Below are positions 1 through 5,688 of a DNA stretch of 6,403 bases, one piece after another (positions within the stretch are counted from its first letter, which is position 1; every line of letters begins with the position of its first letter). The position numbers and the translations under genes were made by a program. The DNA lies in NCBI GenBank assembly GCA_011330545.1, contig DRQI01000136.1, positions 1 through 6,403 of the forward strand, given 5' to 3'. The DNA is from Flavobacteriia bacterium. GTDB taxonomy: Bacteria > Bacteroidota > Bacteroidia > Flavobacteriales > Flavobacteriaceae. The notes below the pieces were generated by a model that worked only from the letters and a program-made list of their open reading frames with translations, was not told where the DNA came from and did no database searches.

Positions 1-350
1 TGGCCCATATACGATTTGATAGTTGGGAATTTTATGGCCAATTTTGGATGCAACAACGAAGTCTCTTTAACCGAATACCGAATCAATTTACCCGTAGCGT
101 CCGGAAATTGAAGTACCACACCTTTTTCTTTACCCGATATTCTTTTGGGGATATTTTTCAACTGATTCTTTAAAGAGCCTATCTCTAAACGAAACGTCTT
201 ATACGTTGAAACGATTGATTTTCGCTTTAGTACGCTACTCTTAATATCACTTTTATCAATAGCTGACCACAGTGCTTTTTGCTGTGTATATCCGGTAAAT
301 CCCACTATAAACAGAAAGAAAAATAAGAGTATATAAAGTTGTTGCTTCAT
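1..350 (-). CDS. Reprolysin-like secreted zinc metallopeptidase, N-terminal fragment (C-terminus beyond window)
   Basis: Reading the minus strand from the ATG at 350 gives 116 uninterrupted codons running off the window edge. The start MKQQLYILLFFFLFIVG is a clear signal peptide: basic residues, then a hydrophobic core to about residue 18, with likely cleavage near T22/Q23. Residues 78-116 contain VVLQFPDATGKLIRYSV and then HPKLAIKFPTIKSYMG. From memory these match the conserved pro-region of flavobacterial reprolysin-like (M12-type) zinc metallopeptidases, which are exported and often carry a C-terminal type IX secretion signal. The zinc site (HExxHxxGxxH) and any sorting domain would lie outside the window, so catalytic competence cannot be judged. 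The start is supported by the signal peptide and by a TAAATTTG box 13 bases upstream. The gene diverges from the neighbouring lipoprotein gene. Family assignment is by recognition only; a different exported protein sharing this pro-region is possible. Confidence 0.72.
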   Translation of the reverse strand, partial: MKQQLYILLFFFLFIVGFTGYTQQKALWSAIDKSDIKSSVLKRKSIVSTYKTFRLEIGSLKNQLKNIPKRISGKEKGVVLQFPDATGKLIRYSVKETSLLHPKLAIKFPTIKSYMG

Positions 351-363
351 TTTTAGCATAATA

Positions 364-371
364 CAAATTTA
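364..371 (-). promoter_or_regulatory. Putative -7 promoter box (TAAATTTG) of the metallopeptidase gene
   Basis: On the minus strand TAAATTTG is an exact match to the Bacteroidota -7 consensus TAnnTTTG and ends 13 bases before the ATG at 350. No convincing TTG/TTTG -33 element sits at the usual spacing. The implied 5' leader would be very short, about 6 to 10 bases. The sequence is AT-rich, so a chance match cannot be excluded. Confidence 0.45.
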
Positions 372-399
372 AAATAATTTATGAACTTGATTATTTTGA

Positions 400-407
400 T
401 ACCTTTA
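400..407 (+). promoter_or_regulatory. Putative -7 promoter box (TACCTTTA) of the lipoprotein gene
   Basis: TACCTTTA differs from the Bacteroidota consensus TAnnTTTG only in the last base and ends 15 bases before the ATG at 423. It lies downstream of the alternative ATG at 381, so a transcript from this box cannot include that codon. This supports the start at 423. No clear -33 TTTG is seen. The box is 28 bases from the opposing box of the divergent metallopeptidase gene, so one regulator could affect both. Confidence 0.45.
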
Positions 408-422
408 CAAAAACCATTTCTT

Positions 423-953
423 ATGAAGAATGTTTTATTAATTGTCTTTCTCATAGGTGTCTGTGGATGCAAAAGCACCGCTTCAAGTTTTTATTTTAAA
501 GCACTGAAAAAACCACAAACATTTACTACTTCAAAATGTATTAGCAATGCACAATGCCGTATTGAAATTATCCCCGATGCCACATTGCTTGTTCAAGAAG
601 ATGCCTTTAACAATACTTATGTAGAAATTAAAAAAGGCAATCGGCTTATTATTAAATACCAACTCAAAAAAAATCAACTTCCACAAACTGCAGACGGCCA
701 CTACACTGAAATTTTATATTTTGAAATCGGCCATTCAGAAACGGATATCCATTTAAAAGATAAAGAGTTACAACAAGTTAAAATGACCTTTGGAAGGTTG
801 TGCTATTGTAAAGGAAGCTCAGGATATTTTAAGGTTGACAAGGGTACTTTAGAACTAATCTTCGATAAAAATAAAATGATTTTGAACACCGTTTTTACTG
901 TTAAAAATATCCCTCAAATTATCACGCAGCTACATGAAGAAATAACGTTTTAA
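423..953 (+). CDS. Putative lipoprotein of unknown function
   Basis: This is a 176-residue protein that I do not recognise. It begins MKNVLLIVFLIGVCGCKST: a short hydrophobic signal peptide ending in a lipobox-like VCGC, with C16 as the likely lipidated cysteine. An in-frame ATG at 381 would add 14 residues (MNLIILIPLQKPFL). I reject it because it would put a second hydrophobic stretch ahead of an already complete signal peptide and because a -7-like box (400-407) lies between the two ATGs. The mature part looks beta-rich, with alternating hydrophobic and polar stretches such as TYVEIKKGNRLIIKYQLKK. It has four further cysteines in two close pairs, C39/C45 and C127/C129 (LCYC), which could form disulfides in the periplasm. 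After C16 the residues are KSTASS, without the acidic run described for surface-exported Bacteroidota lipoproteins, so a periplasm-facing location is the simpler guess. It diverges from the metallopeptidase gene. Its function is unknown. Confidence 0.8.
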   Translation: MKNVLLIVFLIGVCGCKSTASSFYFKALKKPQTFTTSKCISNAQCRIEIIPDATLLVQEDAFNNTYVEIKKGNRLIIKYQLKKNQLPQTADGHYTEILYFEIGHSETDIHLKDKELQQVKMTFGRLCYCKGSSGYFKVDKGTLELIFDKNKMILNTVFTVKNIPQIITQLHEEITF

Positions 954-983
954 CGCTAAACTATTAAAGGCTTGCCGTTAAAA
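948..983. repeat. 8-bp inverted repeat spanning the lipoprotein stop codon
   Basis: TTTTAACG (948-955) and CGTTAAAA (976-983) are perfect reverse complements separated by 20 bases, and the left arm contains the stop codon. A hairpin at this place could mark the 3' end of the lipoprotein transcript. However, the stem is AT-rich, the loop is long, and no T-run follows, so it is not a typical intrinsic terminator. The rest of the 954-1153 spacer shows no ORF, tRNA or further clear structure apart from the ribF promoter candidate. Confidence 0.25.
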
Positions 984-1122
984 TATCCAAATAAAAATTG
1001 GCATGTTATCTGCGATGGATATTGTAGGGCGTTAGATATTAAAAGAAAATATTGGTTTTTAGTGTTGTGCCATAAATTAAAAATGTAGTAATAATGATAG
1101 CTGTCAAACGCATAATTTTAAC

Positions 1123-1130
1123 TATTTTTG
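1123..1130 (+). promoter_or_regulatory. Putative -7 promoter box (TATTTTTG) of ribF
   Basis: TATTTTTG is an exact TAnnTTTG match ending 23 bases before the ribF GTG start. The -33 element is weak: a CTG at 1101-1103 sits 19 bases upstream, one mismatch from TTG. A second box-like string, TTTCTTTG (1145-1152), abuts the start codon and would give a transcript beginning inside the gene, so it is less likely. Confidence 0.4.
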
Positions 1131-1153
1131 AGCCCAAATAAATCTTTCTTTGA

Positions 1154-2098
1154 GTGAAAATTTACCATTCTATTGCCGAATTTACGAGTTCAAAAAAAAA
1201 ATCGGTTGTTACTATCGGAACTTTTGACGGCGTGCATATCGGGCATCAAGAAATTATTAAAAAGTTAGTAAAAAATGCCAAGAACATAAATGGCACATCG
1301 ATCATTCTAACTTTTTTTCCACATCCGAGAATCGTTTTGCAAAAAGGAAACGGAATACAATTATTGACTACCTTAGAAGAAAAAATTTCACTATTAGAAA
1401 AAACAGGGTTAGATTATTTGGTTATCGAACCTTTTACCAAAGGCTTTTCGAGGCTTACTGCCCTAGATTTTGTCCGTGATATTTTAGTGCAACAGCTTCA
1501 CCTTAAGAAATTAATAATTGGCTACGACCATCATTTTGGTAGAAATAGGGAAGGTAATTTCGAACAATTGAAAGAATATGGTACGGTCTATGATTTTGAG
1601 GTAGAAGAAATTCCTTCTCAAGACATTGAAAAAATTGCCGTTAGCTCAACTAAAATCCGCAAGGCACTGCAAGAAGGCAACATTGAAAAAGCCAATGCCT
1701 ATTTAGGCTATGCGTTTATGCTTTCGGGTACTATTGTACACGGAAAAGGCTTGGGCAAACAGTGGAACTATCCCACCATCAATATCCATATAAAAGAAGA
1801 TTACAAACTCATTCCAAAATCAGGAGTATATGTGGTAAAAACAATGATAAACAACACCCCTCTTTTTGGTATTATGAATATTGGGTACCGGCCTACTATT
1901 GACGGAAAATACCAAACCATAGAAGTGCATTTATTAGATTTTAATGCCGACCTTTACGGGAAAGAGATTCAAGTACAGTTACTATATAGGCTTCGAGATG
2001 AACAAAAATTTGCATCGATTGAACAATTGGTTTCTCAAATAAGAACTGACGAAAAAAAAGCCCGAGAATTGATAAGCAGTGGAAAAATTTCTTTTTAG
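1154..2098 (+). CDS. ribF: Bifunctional riboflavin kinase / FAD synthetase
   Basis: This cytoplasmic enzyme phosphorylates riboflavin to FMN and then adenylylates FMN to FAD. At 314 residues it has the usual length. The N-terminal FAD synthetase (nucleotidyltransferase-like) domain shows GTFDGVHIGHQ at 22-32, FFPHPR at 54-59, GYDHHFGRNREG at 123-134 and SSTKIRKAL at 164-172. The C-terminal riboflavin kinase domain shows the ATP/Mg motif as YPTIN at 206-210 (usually FPTAN), preceded by a glycine-rich GKGLGKQ. It also has GVY at 224-226, GIMNIGYRPTIDG at 239-251 and EVHLLDFNADLYGKEI at 257-272, in which E257 is the expected catalytic base. The start is GTG. A TGA lies immediately upstream in frame and no ATG precedes the first motif, and the start MKIYHSI fits family members I recall. 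There is no Shine-Dalgarno sequence. No FMN riboswitch-like structure is evident in the 200-base upstream spacer. serS follows after 165 bases with its own promoter candidate. Confidence 0.97.
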   Translation: MKIYHSIAEFTSSKKKSVVTIGTFDGVHIGHQEIIKKLVKNAKNINGTSIILTFFPHPRIVLQKGNGIQLLTTLEEKISLLEKTGLDYLVIEPFTKGFSRLTALDFVRDILVQQLHLKKLIIGYDHHFGRNREGNFEQLKEYGTVYDFEVEEIPSQDIEKIAVSSTKIRKALQEGNIEKANAYLGYAFMLSGTIVHGKGLGKQWNYPTINIHIKEDYKLIPKSGVYVVKTMINNTPLFGIMNIGYRPTIDGKYQTIEVHLLDFNADLYGKEIQVQLLYRLRDEQKFASIEQLVSQIRTDEKKARELISSGKISF

Positions 2099-2113
2099 AC
2101 ATATTAGGCAATA

Positions 2114-2129
2114 CACTGTTAATTTGGCA
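2114..2129. repeat. 16-base motif shared with the serS 3' flank, copy A
   Basis: CACTGTTAATTTGGCA, just after the ribF stop, matches 14 of 16 bases of CACTGTTTAATTGGCA at 3554-3569, just after the serS stop. Both copies are on the plus strand and lie 16 bases after their stop codons. Copy A also forms a 6-bp inverted repeat with ACAGTG at 2155-2160. This may be a degenerate short intergenic repeat, or chance in AT-rich sequence. Confidence 0.2.
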
Positions 2130-2183
2130 TCTGTTAAATAGAATTGTTTTAAACACAGTGAATGGATATTACCCTATAAAGAG

Positions 2184-2222
2184 TGAATTTTGAAAAATTT
2201 GGAATTCGGCATTTAAAATTCA
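2184..2222. repeat. Inverted repeat upstream of serS
   Basis: TGAATTTT (2184-2191) and AAAATTCA (2215-2222) are perfect reverse complements. The pairing extends inward by one G-U and two A-U pairs to an 11-bp stem around a 17-base loop (2195-2211). It ends 12 bases before the putative serS -7 box. It could be an operator-like dyad or the end of the ribF transcript. There is no GC-rich stem or T-run, so a canonical terminator is not supported. Confidence 0.3.
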
Positions 2223-2234
2223 GAATTAACTATC

Positions 2235-2242
2235 TATCTTTA
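2235..2242 (+). promoter_or_regulatory. Putative -7 promoter box (TATCTTTA) of serS
   Basis: TATCTTTA fits the Bacteroidota TAnnTTTG consensus except for the last base and ends 21 bases before the serS ATG. The leader that follows (CATTAAAAGAGAACC before the ATG) is A-rich, as is common at Bacteroidota translation starts. No T-box-like leader is present, and the leader is too short for one. No good -33 element is seen. Confidence 0.5.
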
Positions 2243-2263
2243 CACCTTCATTAAAAGAGAACC

Positions 2264-3538
2264 ATGTTACAAGTAGCTTATATTAAGGAACATAAAGGCC
2301 ATGTTATTGAACGGTTGGCCATTCGGAATTTTGCCAATGCCGAGGCCATCATCAATCAAGTACTAGCCATAGATGAAAACCGGAGAAATACCCAAACAAA
2401 ATTAGACAATGTATTGGCCGAATCTAACAAAATTTCTAAGGAGATAGGTATGTTGTTTCAATCTGGAGAGCGCCAAAAAGCTACCCTTTTAAAAGAAAAA
2501 ACCGGCCAACTCAAAGCACAATCTAAATTATTAAGTGAAGAATTGGCTACCCTTCAAGAAGAATTAGACGATTTGTTATACCAAATTCCAAATATTCCGA
2601 ATGTATTGGTACCGGCAGGCACAACCGAAGATGACAATGAAGTGGTTTTTAAAGAAGGAAAAATTCCAACCTTACACAAAGGAGCTTTGCCGCATTGGGA
2701 ATTGGCCAAAAAATACGATATTATTGATTTTGAATTAGGGAACAAAATTACAGGTGCCGGTTTCCCGGTATACAAAGGCAAAGGCGCAAAATTACAACGC
2801 GCCTTGATAAATTATTTTTTAGATAAAAATACCGCTGCCGGATACCAAGAAGTACAAGTACCACACTTAGTGAACGAAGCTTCAGGTTTTGGTACAGGGC
2901 AACTCCCTGATAAAGAAGGACAAATGTATCATGTTACGGGTGACAACCTCTATTTAATCCCTACGGCTGAAGTACCGGTTACCAATCTATACAGAGATGT
3001 ATTGTTAAAAGAAAGTGATTTCCCGGTTTTACATACCGGTTATACACCGTGTTTTAGGCGCGAAGCCGGCTCTTACGGGGCACATGTAAGAGGATTAAAC
3101 CGATTGCACCAATTTGACAAAGTAGAAATTGTTCGTATTGAGCATCCCGATAATTCTTATGAAGCCCTTGACGCAATGGTAGGCCATGTAAAAGAAATAT
3201 TGAGAGAATTAAAATTACCTTATCGTATTTTGCGTTTGTGTGGCGGAGATATCGGTTTTACTTCTGCACTCACATACGATTTTGAAGTCTTTTCAACAGC
3301 ACAAGACAGGTGGTTGGAGATAAGTTCTGTTTCAAATTTTGAAACTTTTCAAGCCAATCGCTTAAAATTGCGTTTTAAAAATGCCGAAGGAAAAAGTGAA
3401 TTGGCACATACATTGAACGGAAGCTCATTGGCTTTGCCGCGGGTACTTGCCGGAATCTTAGAAAATTATCAAACCGAAAACGGAATTAAAATTCCTGAAG
3501 TATTGCAAAAATATACCGGATTTGATAGTATTGATTAA
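2264..3538 (+). CDS. serS: Seryl-tRNA synthetase
   Basis: This cytoplasmic class II aminoacyl-tRNA synthetase charges tRNA-Ser (and tRNA-Sec where present) with serine. Its 424 residues are a normal length. Residues 1 to about 105 form the N-terminal tRNA-binding domain. Its long antiparallel coiled coil (about 30-105) is rich in K, E, L and Q, and NIPNVLVPAGTTEDDN (110-125) follows as the linker. The catalytic core shows TAEVPVTN (234-241, serine/adenylate pocket), class II motif 2 as FRREAGSYG (264-272) and motif 3 as LNGSSLALPRVLAGILEN (384-401) with arginine R393. LCGGDIGFTSALTYDFEVF (325-343) corresponds to the family segment usually written LCTGDMGFAA, and EISSVSNFETFQANR (352-366) is also typical. 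The ATG start gives MLQVAYIKEHKGHVIERLAIRNF, which aligns with flavobacterial SerRS starts. The gene has its own promoter candidate and converges with a small minus-strand gene 21 bases beyond its stop. Confidence 0.98.
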   Translation: MLQVAYIKEHKGHVIERLAIRNFANAEAIINQVLAIDENRRNTQTKLDNVLAESNKISKEIGMLFQSGERQKATLLKEKTGQLKAQSKLLSEELATLQEELDDLLYQIPNIPNVLVPAGTTEDDNEVVFKEGKIPTLHKGALPHWELAKKYDIIDFELGNKITGAGFPVYKGKGAKLQRALINYFLDKNTAAGYQEVQVPHLVNEASGFGTGQLPDKEGQMYHVTGDNLYLIPTAEVPVTNLYRDVLLKESDFPVLHTGYTPCFRREAGSYGAHVRGLNRLHQFDKVEIVRIEHPDNSYEALDAMVGHVKEILRELKLPYRILRLCGGDIGFTSALTYDFEVFSTAQDRWLEISSVSNFETFQANRLKLRFKNAEGKSELAHTLNGSSLALPRVLAGILENYQTENGIKIPEVLQKYTGFDSID

Positions 3539-3553
3539 AAGTTCTCGGTGGGG

Positions 3554-3569
3554 CACTGTTTAATTGGCA
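3554..3569. repeat. 16-base motif shared with the ribF 3' flank, copy B
   Basis: CACTGTTTAATTGGCA matches 14 of 16 bases of copy A at 2114-2129. This copy overlaps the last codons and stop of the small minus-strand gene (3560-3703), so part of the similarity could come from coding sequence rather than a true repeat. Confidence 0.2.
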
Positions 3570-3703
3570 ATAACCGCTGTCATCAACTTTTTATACTTAT
3601 TCATCTCTAATAAGGCATTTACATAAGCACTTATTTGGCCTTTTTCCATAAAAAGAGTCGCATTGTTTTTTGCTTTTTCGTAGTGTTTCGTTAATTCAAT
3701 CAT
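3560..3703 (-). CDS. Small hypothetical protein, 47 residues
   Basis: On the minus strand, ATG at 3703 opens a 47-codon frame ending in TAA at 3560-3562. It begins MIELTKHYEKAKNNATLFME and ends MNKYKKLMTAVIAN. It is rich in K, A and N, mostly helix-forming, cytoplasmic in appearance (no signal peptide or membrane segment) and has a basic middle (KYKK). I see no known domain. I have an impression of similar short proteins in other Flavobacteriaceae (pattern KGQISAYxNAL-EMNKYK), but cannot verify this. It fills most of the gap between serS (convergent, 21 bases apart) and the TPR gene (divergent), which otherwise would be an unusual 299-base spacer. The start could instead be the in-frame ATG at 3649, giving 29 residues, since a -7-like box sits almost on the first ATG. 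The function is unknown. A spurious ORF remains possible given the small size. Confidence 0.6.
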   Translation of the reverse strand: MIELTKHYEKAKNNATLFMEKGQISAYVNALLEMNKYKKLMTAVIAN

Positions 3704-3705
3704 TG

Positions 3706-3740
3706 TAAAAGTATTTAGTTATTTATAACCATAAGACAAA
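3706..3740 (-). promoter_or_regulatory. Possible -33/-7 promoter of the small minus-strand gene
   Basis: On the minus strand TTTG (3737-3740) and TACTTTTA (3706-3713) are separated by 23 bases, at the upper end of the described Bacteroidota spacing. The -7-like box ends only 2 bases before the ATG at 3703, so transcription would begin inside the frame. Either this is not the real promoter or translation begins at 3649. A 5-bp-arm dyad, GTTAT-TT-ATAAC (3718-3729), lies between the two boxes. Confidence 0.25.
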
Positions 3741-3811
3741 TGTCGTGCCAAAATGTTACATCGTACTTTTCTAAACCATACTTTTTATCAAATTTTTAAC
3801 ACTTCTTTTAG

Positions 3812-3819
3812 TACCTTTG
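3812..3819 (+). promoter_or_regulatory. Putative -7 promoter box (TACCTTTG) of the TPR gene
   Basis: TACCTTTG is an exact TAnnTTTG match ending 18 bases before the ATG at 3838. The TTG at 3817-3819, a possible in-frame alternative start, is part of this box, which argues that translation begins at the ATG. The -33 region is only T-rich (3793-3797), without a clear TTG. Confidence 0.5.
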
Positions 3820-3837
3820 AAGTCATTCTATAACGCT

Positions 3838-5625
3838 ATGCATCGTAAATTTATTGTTATACTATTCTTTTTTTCAGTTTCGTTTTGCTTTTCGCAAAAT
3901 CCGCAATTGGCACAGAATTATTTCCGTAAAGGCGAATACAAAAAAGCGGCTGCCCTTTACAAACAACTTTATGAAAAGAATAAAATAAGGCGTGACTATT
4001 TTAAAAAATTACTCTCTTGCTACCAATTGACCGAGAACTTTGATGCTGCTGCAAAGTTATTGGAAGCACATCAAAAAGAATTTCCGAAGCAAGCTTATTT
4101 AATTATTGAAAAAGGGTACAACTTACAACTACAACATCTTGATAATCAGTCAATACCGTATTATGAAAAGGCGATACAATTGGTGGCAGAGAATCCGTAT
4201 TCAGGATACCTTATCGGACGTACATTTCAAGAAAACCACCTGTTAGACTATGCCTTAAAAGCCTATAAAAAAGCAATGGAACTAGACCCGAGCATCAATT
4301 ATGATGCGTATGTAGCTTTTATTTATGGAGAAAAAGCCGAGATAGAAAATATGTTTGATGCCTATCTAAATATGGTTGAAAAAAACGAAAGTTATTATGC
4401 CACCGTACAACGGTATGCCGGCATGTTTGTAACCGATAACAGTGACGACCCCAACAACATCTTATTTAGAAAATTGCTATTAAAGCGCTTGCAAAAAAAA
4501 CCCAATAACTCTTGGAACAAACTCCTGAGTTGGCTCTACATGCAACAAAAAGAATACGATAGGGCTTTAGTACAAGAAATTGCACTGTACAAAAGAAATG
4601 CCGATAATTTATTGAGAATTTTTGATTTGGGGGAAACCGCATTTACTAATAAAGATTACGAAACGGCCAACACCGCTTTTTCGTATGTGTTAGAACATGC
4701 CCAAAATCCAACACAGGTATTAGATACCAACTTATATTTACTAAAAATTTCTGTAGCTACGGCAAAGTCAAAAAAAGAACTCGAAGCCGTAGAACAAAAA
4801 TTTCAAGAATTGCTTGCTGCGTATGGTTCTGGAAACAGTACCTTAGACATACAAATTGCATACGCCCATTTTTTAACCTTTCAAAAAGACAATCCTGACA
4901 AAGCCATCGAAATTTTAACAGCAGCATTGGCCAAAACCAATTCGCAGTTTCAACAAGGTTCCATAAAATTAAAATTGGCAGATGTACTCGTATATACGAA
5001 CCGGTTTAACGAAGCCCTTATCAATTATTCGCAAGTACAAACACATCTAAAAAACAGCACTTTGGCACAAACTGCACGTTTTAAAGTAGCACAAACTTCG
5101 TATTTTAAAGGCGATTTTAAATGGGCTTTGACACAACTCAAAGTATTAAAGAAATCAACATCGCAACTCATTGCCAATGATGCCTTGGAGTTGAGTTTGC
5201 TAATTTCTGATAACATTATCGGTGATACCATACACGATGCCTTAAAAACGTATGCTAAAGCGGATTTATTGGCATTTCAAAATAAAAACAAGCAAGCCAT
5301 TGACACCTTATCGGTAGTACTAGAAAAGTTTAAAGGCCGTACCATAGAAGATGAAGCCTTGTTTAAACAAGCCGAATTATTTACTAAAATTAAAAAATAC
5401 CAACGTGCAGCAAATAATTATTTAAAAATAATAGCCCTGCAACAAGATGGTATTTTAGTAGATGACGCCTATTATAAGTTAGCCAATTTATACTTAACAA
5501 AATTAAACGATACCGAAAAGGCCAAAGAAATGTATCAAAAAATTATTTTTGAATTCCCATCGAGTATCTATCTGGTAGATGCCCGTAAACAATTCAGGAA
5601 ATTACGCGGAGATCCTATAAATTAA
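3838..5625 (+). CDS. Exported tetratricopeptide-repeat protein
   Basis: This is a 595-residue protein starting MHRKFIVILFFFSVSFCFSQ: a signal peptide with probable signal peptidase I cleavage between S19 and Q20. C17 follows F16, so a lipobox is unlikely. A TTG 21 bases upstream (3817) is in frame, but it lies within the promoter box and would spoil the signal peptide, so I use the ATG. The mature protein is nearly all helical repeats. Clear TPR units occur near residues 23-47, 54-82, 106-117 and 122-151, more degenerate ones follow in the middle, and there is a good pair in the last 100 residues. The end (AKEMYQKIIFEFPSSIYLVD, then ARKQFRKLRGD) resembles repeats of BamD/CpoB-type periplasmic proteins. 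It is probably a periplasmic scaffold for protein-protein contacts; the partner is unknown. It lies between serS and the DUF4286-rsmA pair, an arrangement I recall from other Flavobacteriaceae. Confidence 0.9.
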   Translation: MHRKFIVILFFFSVSFCFSQNPQLAQNYFRKGEYKKAAALYKQLYEKNKIRRDYFKKLLSCYQLTENFDAAAKLLEAHQKEFPKQAYLIIEKGYNLQLQHLDNQSIPYYEKAIQLVAENPYSGYLIGRTFQENHLLDYALKAYKKAMELDPSINYDAYVAFIYGEKAEIENMFDAYLNMVEKNESYYATVQRYAGMFVTDNSDDPNNILFRKLLLKRLQKKPNNSWNKLLSWLYMQQKEYDRALVQEIALYKRNADNLLRIFDLGETAFTNKDYETANTAFSYVLEHAQNPTQVLDTNLYLLKISVATAKSKKELEAVEQKFQELLAAYGSGNSTLDIQIAYAHFLTFQKDNPDKAIEILTAALAKTNSQFQQGSIKLKLADVLVYTNRFNEALINYSQVQTHLKNSTLAQTARFKVAQTSYFKGDFKWALTQLKVLKKSTSQLIANDALELSLLISDNIIGDTIHDALKTYAKADLLAFQNKNKQAIDTLSVVLEKFKGRTIEDEALFKQAELFTKIKKYQRAANNYLKIIALQQDGILVDDAYYKLANLYLTKLNDTEKAKEMYQKIIFEFPSSIYLVDARKQFRKLRGDPIN

Positions 5626-5688
5626 GATTATAAAACCCAAAATAACAAATCTCATTAATTAGAATTTGTCATTTTAAATTTTAAAAAT

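Noticed and set aside
982..1023. AATATCC (982-988) and GGATATT (1017-1023) inverted repeat
   Set aside because: The 7-bp arms with a 28-base loop and no extension are compatible with chance.
954..1153. Possible FMN riboswitch or small RNA upstream of ribF
   Set aside because: I looked for the conserved FMN-element segments and for strong GC-containing stems and saw none; only an AT-rich inverted repeat near the lipoprotein stop is present.
1941..2156. 71-codon minus-strand frame overlapping the end of ribF
   Set aside because: It is antisense to a well-identified gene, shows no recognisable domain, and most of it mirrors ribF codons.
2554..2781. 75-codon minus-strand frame inside serS
   Set aside because: It is fully antisense to conserved serS coding sequence; a shadow frame.
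3718..3744. Two small dyads, GTTAT-TT-ATAAC (3718-3729) and GACA-AA-TGTC (3735-3744), between the small gene and the TPR gene
   Set aside because: Arms of 4-5 bp in AT-rich DNA are common. They might be operator half-sites, but nothing else supports this.
5025..5231. 68-codon minus-strand frame inside the TPR gene
   Set aside because: It is fully antisense to the TPR coding sequence, with cysteine-rich low-plausibility composition; a shadow frame.
5645..5669. ACAAAT ... ATTTGT inverted repeat upstream of the DUF4286 gene
   Set aside because: The 6-bp AT-rich arms do not extend either way; in this base composition that is unremarkable.
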